A DNA stretch of 58,030 nucleotides from Thermoactinomyces mirandus (GCF_013868055.1 NZ_JACEOL010000034.1:1-58030); one strand, 5' to 3'; counted from the stretch's first letter, positions 1-7,711 are shown. Numbers and translations are program-made. The notes: generated by a model from the sequence alone, not told the origin.

Positions 1-537
1 CAGGGAAAATTCCACCCGGAATTTGAAAGAATGGATAGTTTTGGCACCAACCGCGGAGGAGACTGTGCCAACTTTGTTTCCCAATTGCTCCATGCCGGCG
101 GACTTAAAATGAATGACGACTGGTATTATGAAAAAGGCACATTTATCCGCCATATCCCCATTCTCAACAGGCTCATCAAATATTTCTCCCCCAAGTGGGC
201 CGTTGCTGATGAACAGTACTGCTACTTTTCTGATAAAAATAATGGTTATTCTGAAAAGACATTTCAAGTGGCTTCAATTGATGATTTAAGAGAATTGGAA
301 GAAATGGGGGAAATTAAACCGGGCGACCTTCTTTATTGGGATTATGAGGATGATGGGAAGATGAACCATGCTACGATAATTACAAATGTTAATAGCGGTC
401 AATTAAAGTATTCTGGTCATACAAATGACACTTATAATAAACCTATAGTAGACACACTCATTCAATACTACGAAGATTATGGTATCGAACCAAAATTACG
501 TATTGTGAAAATGAAAGATCAGATTGAAATCAAATAA
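1..537 (+). CDS. Amidase_6 (CHAP/NlpC-like) protein, C-terminal part
   Basis: The reading frame is open to the left window edge, so the first Met visible (base 31) is probably internal. The GGDCANFVSQ motif carries the likely catalytic Cys and a downstream MNHATIIT segment the likely catalytic His. Both are typical of the putative amidase domain Amidase_6, found in Bacillales secreted proteins and at the ends of some Rhs/WapA-like proteins. The visible part is almost only this domain, so whether the full protein is secreted or a larger wall protein cannot be seen. Family is inferred from motif order; the substrate is unknown. Confidence 0.75.
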   Translation, partial: QGKFHPEFERMDSFGTNRGGDCANFVSQLLHAGGLKMNDDWYYEKGTFIRHIPILNRLIKYFSPKWAVADEQYCYFSDKNNGYSEKTFQVASIDDLRELEEMGEIKPGDLLYWDYEDDGKMNHATIITNVNSGQLKYSGHTNDTYNKPIVDTLIQYYEDYGIEPKLRIVKMKDQIEIK

Positions 538-565
538 ATTTCCTAAGAGACACAGGAGGTTAATT

Positions 566-1129
566 ATGCGTTTTTTGAACATGAAGGTAATAACCGTTAT
601 CATTCTTTCCATTGTTTTATTAATCGGTGCCTTTATCGCCTTCTATCAGCTTGTACTAAATGATATCATGGAAGCCCAATTAAAAGATATCAAAATTGCT
701 CCATTGAAGGAAAGGGTTAGTAGTAAAGATAGCCTTAATTCTTATGGACTAAGTGATGCTGAAAAAGACGAAATCTGGAACAATATCGATAATTATGAAT
801 ATGTTATATATATATTTGAAATCAAAAACACTTCCTCTTGGCTGGCCTACAGTGTTCACCACCGTGTTCAACCTCAGTTTTCGGAATCAACTAAAAAATT
901 ACAAGTTAAAAATGAAAAACAATTGTTGTTTCCACAGAACCTTCCTCCAGGGGAATCTTACAAAACCAGTCTGAGTGCCATTATTAAAACAGACAACCAA
1001 CTTTCCGGCCAGGAGATCCTCGATATTGTCAGCAAGGATCGCTTTACCATTACTGGAGGCCGGGAAGTTTGGGTAATACCTTTTGGAGATGAATCCATTA
1101 CTGTCGGACCGTTTCAAAAGAATCAATAA
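566..1129 (+). CDS. membrane-anchored hypothetical protein
   Basis: A 187-residue protein with one strong N-terminal membrane segment (about residues 6-28, rich in Val, Ile and Leu) followed by a soluble domain that should lie outside the cell. The start is set at base 566, where an AGGAGG ribosome-binding site precedes ATG; an upstream in-frame Met at 524 overlaps the previous gene and lacks such a site. It lies 28 bases after the amidase gene and may be cotranscribed with it. I do not recognise the family. The C-terminal domain is rich in beta-type sequence and has no obvious catalytic motif. Confidence 0.6.
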   Translation: MRFLNMKVITVIILSIVLLIGAFIAFYQLVLNDIMEAQLKDIKIAPLKERVSSKDSLNSYGLSDAEKDEIWNNIDNYEYVIYIFEIKNTSSWLAYSVHHRVQPQFSESTKKLQVKNEKQLLFPQNLPPGESYKTSLSAIIKTDNQLSGQEILDIVSKDRFTITGGREVWVIPFGDESITVGPFQKNQ

Positions 1130-1150
1130 ATAGTAAACCGCTTTTCTCCG

Positions 1151-1398
1151 TTATGGGCTCAACCAGGGCATTTTAATAATGTTCTGGTTGAGCTGAACCC
1201 GGTGGTGGACAGCATCAAGCCTGTCATCACTTCATGCTCTTCCGTATCATCTTCAAAAACGCAATAAAGCTCTTTAATCGTCTTTCTGTCGAATTTTTGC
1301 CTGCCCAGACTCTCCAGTGCTTTTTCAAAAGCTTCGTATTCTTCATCAGTTCTTATAAACCGATTTTTATATAAAACATCCAGATCGTTCTTTAACAT
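1151..1398 (-). pseudogene. Imm30-like immunity protein, broken
   Basis: The N-terminal 57 or so residues (acidic, with ELYCVFEDDTEEHEV) resemble the Imm30-type immunity proteins encoded after polymorphic toxins. After that the frame runs into an unrelated tail. The neighbouring frame continues with LDAVHH and ends in a natural-looking stop at 1151-1153, which suggests one frameshift around base 1220. A GGTGGG ribosome-binding site precedes the ATG at 1398. It lies directly after the toxin remnant at 1402-1806 on the same strand, the usual toxin-then-immunity order. The family name rests on recall of the motif and is tentative. Confidence 0.45.
1157..1193. terminator. inverted repeat between convergent genes
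   Basis: A perfect 10-base inverted repeat (GCTCAACCAG / CTGGTTGAGC) with a 17-base loop sits between the plus-strand gene ending at 1129 and the minus-strand immunity remnant. There is no long T run, so termination is plausible but not certain. Confidence 0.4.
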
Positions 1399-1401
1399 TT
1401 T

Positions 1402-1806
1402 TCACCCACCCTGTTTCTTACTAAAAAAGTCCCCGTATTTTTCTTTATGTAATCTTATGACTTCTTTCAGGCCTTGTCTAATCTCTTTTGTATATAAACC
1501 TTCTTCCATATATTTTTTCTCGCATCCCATATATCATGAGCCAGTGCATCCATGGATCCAGATCCCAATAGAACCAGTTTCCAGGTTTACGTCCATAAGT
1601 AGCAGTTTTTCTATGTCGTCCTCCACTACCAGGATTAGGTTGGCTCCATATTCATAGAAACTCCATCGTTTCTTGTATAACCCGGCGCGTTTTTATTTTT
1701 CATGTACTTGTCTTCTGGCATATGATGGGGAGCAATATTATCTCCTGGATATCCTTCTTTTTAGTAAATCCTTGTAGCTCCCGGCCTTCCCTTCTCCTGG
1801 CAATAA
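1402..1806 (-). pseudogene. degraded nuclease-type toxin C-terminal domain
   Basis: No single frame covers this stretch. Stitched across at least three frameshifts, the minus strand reads AGSYKDL, IAPHHMPEDKYMKN, NDGVSMNMEPT, RHRKTATYGRKPGNWF, DPWMDALAHDIWDAR, EGLYTKEIRQGLKEV and LHKEKYGDFFSKK, ending in TGA three bases before the Imm30-like start. A paired HH followed by a later HRKT/SYG-type motif is what HNH-like toxin tips of Rhs and LXG proteins look like. The N-terminal carrier part is absent, so this is an orphan toxin tip. The assignment to an HNH-like fold is inference. Confidence 0.5.
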
Positions 1807-1812
1807 AGATCT

Positions 1813-2073
1813 TTGATTTGTGATTTTAGCAAACTTTTGAATAATGTCATGCAGCGACTTTCCGATCTGTTTCCCTACTTGCTTGAGGAATTCGGCTTAA
1901 TCCTGCTTCTGTCGCAAATTGCAATTCAATGGGGAAAAGAAGCCATGCAAAAAGGAATCAATGCAAATAGAGTTAAAGATAGATTGGTGGAAGGATTTAG
2001 TTCCAATGGTATGAAGTTTGTCGGGTATTTAGATGACCAAGAAAAAATAAAAAACTTTTATCCTGCATTCTAA
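1813..2073 (+). pseudogene. toxin C-terminal remnant before CdiI-like gene
   Basis: An open frame of 86 codons without a recognisable ribosome-binding site. Only the C-terminal half, with GKEAMQKGINANRV and KFVGYLDDQEKIKNFYPAF, looks like conserved protein; it resembles the ends of small RNase-type toxin domains. It stops 15 bases before a CdiI-like immunity gene, the usual spacing of a toxin-immunity pair. The first codons abut the opposite-strand toxin remnant, so the junction near 1810 is probably a recombination scar. The toxin activity is unknown. Confidence 0.4.
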
Positions 2074-2088
2074 GGAGAGAGAAAAGAA

Positions 2089-2481
2089 ATGAATAATCCT
2101 GAGGAAGAAGACTTTAAAATCATGGAAACAATTGAGGAAAAAGAAAAAGTTATAGATATTTATTTTACGATGATTGTTGGGGATTATTATTTTATCAAGT
2201 GCTTAAATGAATTTAAAGATCAAAGTGGCTTTGGAATAGAGTCATTTGGGATTCTCTTTTATCAAGATTTCGAAATATGGGACGAGTTCCGGTGTAAAGA
2301 AAATGAAGTTGCCTTATTAGATTATCCAGCTGCTGAAAAAGATCGAATAGGTTATCTGGATTTTCAGCAATTTTATCCGTATGTGTATCAATACGGACAA
2401 AGATTTATCCAAAAACATCCTGAAAGGAAAGAAGAAGTAACCCGGTTATTAAAGGAAATCAAGGAAAGTTGGGGGATCTAA
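2089..2481 (+). CDS. CdiI-like ribonuclease-toxin immunity protein
   Basis: A 130-residue acidic protein preceded by AAGGAGAG eight bases before ATG. Its pattern (IVGDYYFIKC, GFGIESFGILF, DEFRCKENEVALLDYP, then a basic helical end) fits the immunity family annotated as CdiI in Bacilli. Such proteins bind and silence a cognate toxin domain, here presumably the remnant ending at 2073. It is the only intact module of this toxin graveyard and could still protect the cell against toxin from kin. The last 53 codons are repeated in inverted orientation at 4103-4263, on the far side of the CRISPR array. Family assignment is from recalled similarity. Confidence 0.6.
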   Translation: MNNPEEEDFKIMETIEEKEKVIDIYFTMIVGDYYFIKCLNEFKDQSGFGIESFGILFYQDFEIWDEFRCKENEVALLDYPAAEKDRIGYLDFQQFYPYVYQYGQRFIQKHPERKEEVTRLLKEIKESWGI

Positions 2482-2489
2482 AAAAATAT

Positions 2490-2700
2490 TGGTATATGAT
2501 GATTGGGCAGAGATGGCAAAGAGTCCACCTCTGTCCATTTTTATGATCGCATCTTGGAAAATTAAGATGAAAATGCAACATAAAAATCCTGCACTTGGAC
2601 AGCATCAGCCGAGTTTATGCAGATCGCATTATTGCTCACCGGATTATAATACACAACCTATCAGGCACCATGCCACGGGTGATCCTCCTCACGGCTAAAC
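2490..2700 (+). pseudogene. possible further toxin-module remnant
   Basis: Short pieces in different frames look protein-like (GRDGKESTSVHFYDRI, then HKNPALGQHQPS, then RHHATGDPPHG before a stop). No frame is open across the stretch. This resembles another decayed toxin tip, but the case is weak. Confidence 0.25.
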
Positions 2701-2754
2701 AGAAAACCTGGTAAAAAGTTGCGAAGTTTTGCTATTTGCAATGATTTTTTACTT

Positions 2755-2790
2755 ATTCTCCCAATGGTCTGAAACCAGGGAGAATTTTTT
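2755..2790 (+). terminator. rho-independent terminator
   Basis: ATTCTCCC pairs with GGGAGAAT over a 15-base loop and is followed by six T. It would end transcripts from the CdiI-like region. Confidence 0.55.
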
Positions 2791-3001
2791 ATGATCAGAC
2801 ATCAAAATATGCAAAAGAAATAAACAAACTATTTTATATTCCTTCGAATCAGCAAGCACCTTTATTTATCTTCCCTTTTTCAGCATTGCTGGAAAAGGCT
2901 ACTTATTGGCAGTTGTGAATCAGAGTGAAATGCGGATCGTCCATTGTGCAAAGAGTTTGTCAGTTTCCAGAATCCGGATTGCTGGATTGTACCCGCCCGG
3001 G

Positions 3002-3037
3002 GAGGTTTGTGCAATGTATTGCACAGACTCAAACCTC
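3002..3037. repeat. imperfect inverted repeat before the CRISPR array
   Basis: GAGGTTTG near 3002 pairs with CAAACCTC near 3030, enclosing the smaller palindrome TGCAATGTATTGCA. It lies at the trailing end of the array. The bases from 2791 to 3096 hold no gene I can support. Confidence 0.35.
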
Positions 3038-3096
3038 ACCCTTCCTCAAAAAAAGTAAACCAGGCGCCTTTAATGGCCCTGGCTGATTCAAAATCG

Positions 3097-3796
3097 CTTT
3101 CAATTCCTTATAGGTACGATCCAAACGGAGGTCGACGACAAATTATTATCAACTCTTTTCGTGTTTCAATTCCTTATAGGTACGATCCAAACTTTTTTGT
3201 TCCTCTGCTTCATCCCCTTCACCTGACAAAGTTTCAATTCCTTATAGGTACGATCCAAACTATTTCCCGCTTTCGAAAATTTTCGCGGAGGAGGGGGAGT
3301 TTCAATTCCTTATAGGTACGATCCAAACGTATATCGAGAAATTCATTTTCGAAAATGAATTGTAGTTTCAATTCCTTATAGGTACGATCCAAACCGCTTA
3401 CGAATGTGTCCCTTCATCCGAATCCCCCTTGTTTCAATTCCTTATAGGTACGATCCAAACACTGCTTGTCCGCAAACTCTTCGCGCTTTTTCCAGTTAGT
3501 TTCAATTCCTTATAGGTACGATCCAAACGGCTAAAAACACTCAAAGGAGCGATTACATTGTATCAGTTTCAATTCCTTATAGGTACGATCCAAACGTTTT
3601 TTCAAATGGATCAGCAGGATTTGAAACAGGGTTTCAATTCCTTATAGGTACGATCCAAACTTAGGATTGAAAATTATCCCGTTACAACCAGGGTCGTTTC
3701 AATTCCTTATAGGTACGATCCAAACTTGTTTAGACTCAAAGAGCCGGAAAAGCAGAAAACCGTTATGTTTCAATTCCTTATAGGTACGATCCAAAC
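3097..3796 (-). CRISPR. CRISPR array, 11 repeats and 10 spacers
   Basis: Eleven 30-base repeats, on the plus strand beginning GTTTCAATTCC and ending GATCCAAAC, start at 3097, 3163, 3231, 3299, 3365, 3431, 3499, 3566, 3631, 3696 and 3767. Spacers are 35-41 bases. Read on the minus strand the repeat ends ATTGAAAC, the usual 3' handle of type I-B and III systems in thermophilic Bacilli, so transcription should run right to left. The repeat at 3097 differs only in its outermost base, as expected for the trailer-end repeat. The other ten copies look identical. No cas gene is in the window, so processing proteins must come from elsewhere if the array is active. Confidence 0.97.
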
Positions 3797-3975
3797 CCCA
3801 AAAAGTGTTGCTATTAAGCCATTCTACAAACAACCATTTTTTCCTCTTAACTGACTCACTTTTGGGCAAAAAAATAAAGAATCCAGTTAACATGCAGTTT
3901 TCAGGAGGTTTTATCAGAATATTCCGTGTCGTCGATCTCCCGGGTTTACTCCTCTACTGGAGGTCGACGACAATT
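3797..3975 (-). promoter_or_regulatory. CRISPR leader
   Basis: The stretch next to the leader-proximal repeat (3767-3796) is AT-rich and contains a segment (3868-3972) found again at 8338-8443. Its distal end has the hairpin-forming pair GTCGTCGA at about 3928 and TCGACGACA at 3964-3972. Similar GTCGTCGA...TCGACGAC arms are, from memory, typical of leaders of arrays with this repeat. Position and orientation agree with minus-strand transcription into the array. Confidence 0.75.
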
Positions 3976-4102
3976 GATGGCCATTGATTCAGTGCCATAT
4001 ATTTTTCTTCTCTCCTTTTTTCAAGTCCATTTATTCCTTTGGTTTTCAGTTAAAAGGTTTAATATAATTCAATACAATTATGGAATGTTGCCTTGAATTT
4101 TT

Positions 4103-4263
4103 TTATATTCCCCAACTCTCCTTGATTTCCTTTAACAATCGGGTCACTTCTTCTTTCCTTTCCGGATGTTTTTGGATAAATTTTTGTCCATATTGATACT
4201 CATACGGATAAAATTGTTGAAATCCAAGTAACCTATTCTATCTTCTTCAGGTGCTGGATAATA
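4103..4263 (-). pseudogene. inverted duplicate of the CdiI-like gene 3' end
   Basis: Read on the minus strand this matches the last 53 codons and the stop of the gene at 2089-2481, with modest divergence: YPAPEEDRIGYLDF against YPAAEKDRIGYLDF, then the QHPERKEE-type basic end. The N-terminal 75 or so codons are missing, and a single-base change breaks the frame in the middle. Together with 2320-2481 it forms a pair of inverted repeats around the CRISPR array. Confidence 0.85.
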
Positions 4264-4347
4264 CATTGTTAACTTTATCTTTATTTGTCGTAAGATAATA
4301 TAGACGTTAAATAATGCATCAACTTTTTTTGATGTATACATTGATTC

Positions 4348-4363
4348 ATCAAAATAATTTGAT
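4348..4363 (+). promoter_or_regulatory. probable ArsR operator upstream of arsM
   Basis: The palindrome ATCAAAATAATTTGAT lies between two direct copies of TTGATGTATAC (about 4329 and 4358). ArsR-family repressors bind AT-rich inverted repeats of the TCAA-TTGA type in ars promoters. It is the only such element upstream of arsM. Which of the two local ArsR proteins binds is unknown. Confidence 0.5.
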
Positions 4364-4620
4364 GTATACTCAAATCAGGAAAAATTGATGTGTGGTGACA
4401 GCAGGTGCAACCTTGCTGGACAATAGACAAAACTCCCCCACGAAGGGCTGGAACAATCCCATGATCCCAAGCGTAAACATAGGCTGGATTCCTAGCCGAA
4501 ACAGGTAATCTTTGTCAAGGCAAATTAAAAAGCTAACTTTTGAATTTAAAAGGATATCATTTGGGAAAACACAAGGGAAGAATACAGGAAGCAAGTGATT
4601 AAGTGGGAAACTTAAATCTA
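4364..4620. other. intergenic, no gene recognised
   Basis: About 250 bases between the operator and the arsM ribosome-binding site. No frame with a start and ribosome-binding site is convincing. The minus strand gives a hydrophobic stretch (TLGIMGLFQPF) that may be a decayed membrane-protein fragment, but I cannot place it. Confidence 0.4.
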
Positions 4621-4639
4621 AAGACGGAGGAATTATAAT

Positions 4640-5440
4640 ATGAATGATTATAAAAAGGATGAAATCCGACAATCTGTCCGGAGCCGTTACAAGAAAATTG
4701 CTATACGTGGTTTAGATTCAGAGAATTGCTGTTCACCAACATCCGGGTGCTGTGGCACTCCAAATGATTATAAAGAAATATCAACCAAACTGGGATACTC
4801 TGATGATGAGTTGTCCGCAGTACCGGAAGGAGCCAATCTGGGACTTGGTTGTGGCAACCCACAATCTATTGCGGAGTTAAATCCTGGTGAAGTGGTGTTG
4901 GATTTGGGAAGTGGAGGTGGGTTCGATTGCTTATTGGCTGCACGTCAGGTTACTGAAAGTGGCCGCGTAATCGGTGTGGATATGACACCCGAAATGATAA
5001 GCAAATCCCGCAGTAATGCATCCAAAGTTGGTGTTACCAACGCAGAATTTCGACTGGGAGAAATTGAACATTTACCCGTTGCGGACAATTCGGTAGATGT
5101 CATCATCTCCAATTGTGTAATCAACCTTTCTCCTGATAAACCCCAGGTATTCAGGGAAGCCTGCCGGGTGTTGAAATCTGGCGGACGGCTGGCTATTATG
5201 GACATTGTGACAACAACAGAACTTCCGGAGAAAATCAAAAAAAATCTGAATGCTTATACGGGTTGTGTTTCAGGGGCATCGTCTATTAAGGAAACAGAAT
5301 TGATGCTAAAACAAAGTGGATTTACACAGATCTGTATTGAACCGAAAGATGAGTCAAGGGAATTTATCAGAGACTGGATACCTGGCACGAACATTGAAGA
5401 TTATATTGTTTCAGCAGTAATAAAGGCAATTAAACCCTAA
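4640..5440 (+). CDS. arsM: arsenite S-adenosylmethyltransferase
   Basis: ArsM methylates trivalent arsenic with S-adenosylmethionine, giving methylated and volatile arsenicals in the cytoplasm. The 266-residue protein has the SAM-binding motif LDLGSGGGFD (about residues 87-96) and the three conserved arsenic-binding cysteines at C71, C159 and C209. It also has two cysteine pairs (C30-C31 and C37-C38) near the N terminus, as in many bacterial ArsM proteins. A GGAGG site precedes the ATG. The gene lies between a likely ArsR operator and an arsR gene. No arsenate reductase or ArsB pump is in the window, so methylation plus the damaged permease downstream is the visible arsenic toolkit. Confidence 0.93.
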   Translation: MNDYKKDEIRQSVRSRYKKIAIRGLDSENCCSPTSGCCGTPNDYKEISTKLGYSDDELSAVPEGANLGLGCGNPQSIAELNPGEVVLDLGSGGGFDCLLAARQVTESGRVIGVDMTPEMISKSRSNASKVGVTNAEFRLGEIEHLPVADNSVDVIISNCVINLSPDKPQVFREACRVLKSGGRLAIMDIVTTTELPEKIKKNLNAYTGCVSGASSIKETELMLKQSGFTQICIEPKDESREFIRDWIPGTNIEDYIVSAVIKAIKP

Positions 5441-5616
5441 AAATAGGCGTGCAGATCGCTAAAATAATTAGGGGCATCAGCCAGAATAGGCGTGTTTACA
5501 GTTTTAAGCAAATGCCAAAGGAAAGTCCAATGCACAACTTTGTTAATACACGCTGGACAACCCCAAAACAAAAAGAAACTGATTGTGGTTCAGTAAAATA
5601 AAATGAGGTGAGTGCG

Positions 5617-5994
5617 ATGACCTTATCTACTGAAAAATTTGCTCAAATTGCTAAGGCCCTGAGCGATCCGACTCGTATCAAAATTCTTGAACTTGTTAAA
5701 GCCAGGTACGATCAACTGGGGACTACGCCTGTTGCTTGTTGTCCTGATGGAGTTTGTGTTTGTGTTATTCAGAAGCAAATGAATATGGCACAATCAAAAG
5801 TGTCTTATCACATAAGAGAACTCAAACAGGCATCCTTGCTTCATGAAATGAAACAAGGAAAATGGAACTTCTACTCCATTAATACAGATACACTACAAGC
5901 TTATCAAAAGACCATTCAAGAGCGTTATTTAATAGAAAGCGAAGATGTAATAAGGGCTACTCCAGTTCCAGAATCAACTTCTGATCTAGAGTAG
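5617..5994 (+). CDS. ArsR-family repressor with CC and CxC motifs
   Basis: A 125-residue winged-helix repressor (SDPTRIKILELV, then SKVSYHIRELKQASLL as recognition helix). Metal-sensing residues are probably C41, C42, C47 and C49 in VACCPDGVCVCV, unlike the classical ELCVCDL site of ArsR. On arsenite binding such repressors leave the DNA. The ATG at 5617 has GAGGTGAG four bases upstream; an in-frame GTG at 5608 sits on that site and is rejected. It probably controls arsM or itself. Which metal it senses cannot be read from sequence. Confidence 0.85.
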   Translation: MTLSTEKFAQIAKALSDPTRIKILELVKARYDQLGTTPVACCPDGVCVCVIQKQMNMAQSKVSYHIRELKQASLLHEMKQGKWNFYSINTDTLQAYQKTIQERYLIESEDVIRATPVPESTSDLE

Positions 5995-6030
5995 ATATTA
6001 AATCGGGTACAGGCAGTTTATGAGTGTCAA

Positions 6031-6097
6031 GGAAATAGAGAAACTCAAAAGATAGAAGGCCACTCCTGATTTAAGCAGATGTGGTTTCTCTATTTCC
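6031..6097. terminator. long inverted repeat after arsR
   Basis: GGAAATAGAGAAAC at 6031-6044 is perfectly complementary to 6084-6097, and outer bases (GAGT...AAG with CTT...GAGT) extend the pairing. The loop is about 39 bases. No strong T run follows, so it may be a terminator with a large loop or a structured RNA. Confidence 0.4.
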
Positions 6098-6179
6098 CCT
6101 TCTTGAGTAATTTTCATTCCAGATTATATGCAATTACTATAAATAAAACTAGAAAACTAGAAAACTAAAAATATAGGTA

Positions 6180-6185
6180 TATAAT
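6180..6185 (+). promoter_or_regulatory. probable -10 box of the second arsR operon
   Basis: TATAAT lies 26 bases before the ATG of the second ArsR gene. Just upstream are tandem CTAGAAAA units (about 6149-6167) that could be repressor contacts. No good -35 box is visible, as in promoters that depend on a bound regulator. Confidence 0.4.
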
Positions 6186-6210
6186 ATAAGACAGAGGGAG
6201 GGTAAACATT

Positions 6211-6579
6211 ATGAAAACAGATTGGATTCCAAAGTCAGATGAAGAAATGGAGAAAATTCGTCAACAGACAAAGAAGCAATTTCCAATGATAACGAACAGT
6301 GAATTAATAAATATCTCGGCCTTTTTTAAAGGGTTGGGAGATGAAACCCGTTTAAAAATTATTTTTTTACTTTGGATGGAAGATTTGTGTATGTGCGAAA
6401 TTGTTGCAGCTTTGAATGGAGCATCTTCAACGATTAGTCATCACTTGAAAATCATGGAAAAAGGAGGAATTATTAAATCAAGGCGTGAGGGAAGATTTAC
6501 AATTTATCGTGTAAATAAAGATAAATTAGCACCGATCATTGCCTATTTAAATAAAGGAAGTGATGAAATTCCTCGATAG
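6211..6579 (+). CDS. ArsR/CadC-type metal-sensing repressor
   Basis: 122 residues with the classical metal-site motif DLCMCEI (C60, C62) at the recognition domain, matching the ELCVCDL box of ArsR and CadC. The HTH helix reads SSTISHHLKIMEKGGII. AGAGGGAGGG precedes the ATG. It heads an operon with an ArsP-type permease and a thioredoxin-like protein, so it likely represses that operon until a thiol-binding metal or metalloid appears. It differs from the other ArsR by class and sequence, so the two are not a recent duplication. Confidence 0.88.
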   Translation: MKTDWIPKSDEEMEKIRQQTKKQFPMITNSELINISAFFKGLGDETRLKIIFLLWMEDLCMCEIVAALNGASSTISHHLKIMEKGGIIKSRREGRFTIYRVNKDKLAPIIAYLNKGSDEIPR

Positions 6580-6627
6580 TTATGACATGAAATGAGTCTT
6601 TACAGAAATGTTTAGAGGTGAATCTGT

Positions 6628-7631
6628 ATGAGTATTTTTGAATGGTTAAATAACCAATTACTCAAAATGGAATGGCTAAGTGATTTAGTTACTTTACTAG
6701 TTAAAAATGTATTTGGGTTAGATATAAATGAAAAAATCGGAGGAAGTATTCACTTCTTTTTGTATGATGTCATAAAAATATTTATTTTACTTTCTGTTCT
6801 TATATTTTTTATCTCCTATATTCAAAGCTTTTTTCCACCAGAAAGAACAAAGAAAATTTTGGGCGAATTTAAGGGGATTACAGCAAATATTTTGAGTGCT
6901 TTACTTGGCACAGTGACACCATTTTGTTCTTGCTCATCGATTCCTTTGTTTATTGGATTTACAAGTGCGGGATTACCTATTGGAGTTACCTTTTCGTTCT
7001 TAATCTCATCCCCTCTTGTCGATTTAGCCTCTGTCATTTTACTGGCTAGTATTTTTAATTGGAAGGTGGCGATTGCCTATGTCATCGTAGGTCTTATTTT
7101 GGCTGTCGTCGGTGGAACGATTATAAGTCAGTTGAAACTAGAAGAGTATATAGAACCGTTTGTTTATAATAATAAAATGATGGATGTTGAACAAGAAGAA
7201 CTGACTACCCATGATCGAATCAAATATTCGAGAGATCAAGTATCAGATATCATTAAAAAAGTATGGCTATACATTCTGATTGGTGTTGGAATAGGTGCTG
7301 CCATTCATAACTGGATTCCAGAATCCATTATTCATGCATTTCTCGGTCAGGATAAATGGTATTCTGTTCATTAGCAACGTTTGTCGGGATTCCGATGTAT
7401 GCAGATATCTTTGGAACCCTACCTGTTGCTGAAGCCTTGGTTGGAAAAGGAGTAGGGATTGGAACGGTTCTTGCCTTTATGATGGCGGTAACTGCACTTT
7501 CGCTCCCATCTATCATCATGTTGAAAACGGTTGTTAAGCCCAAGCTTTTAACCATATTTGTAGTTGTTGTTACTATTGGTATTCTTATTATTGGGTATAC
7601 CTTCAATGCATTTGGTTACATTTTTGTATAA
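6628..7631 (+). pseudogene. ArsP-type permease (DUF318), frameshifted
   Basis: The two halves of one membrane permease lie in different frames. The first (6628-7374, 248 residues) has the TPFCSCSS motif (C100, C102) typical of the ArsP/DUF318 family, which in characterised members exports trivalent organoarsenicals. It breaks off at GQDKWYSV. The second half resumes in the next frame near 7371 with ATFVGIPMYADIFGTLP and runs to 7631. One missing base around 7368-7371 explains the break. Restored, the protein has the expected length and about eight membrane segments. Its place after an ArsR gene and near arsM fits export of methylated arsenic. The break may be real or a sequence error. Confidence 0.85.
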
Positions 7632-7711
7632 GATTGATTTGAAAGAACCTGTTCTGTTGAAACACCCAGAGTCAGTTAGATTTTTAAAAAATATATTGGG
7701 AGTGACTAACT

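Noticed and set aside
2944..3315. Open frame across the first CRISPR repeats
   Set aside because: The translation is made of the repeated peptide from the CRISPR repeat (IPYRYDPN, FQFLIGTIQ). It is a shadow of the array.
3699..3987. Frames through the leader-proximal repeat and leader
   Set aside because: They include a repeat unit and leader hairpins, lack ribosome-binding sites and resemble no protein.
4370..4672. Hydrophobic minus-strand frame before arsM
   Set aside because: It starts inside arsM, lacks a ribosome-binding site, and could not be tied to a family; at most a decayed fragment.
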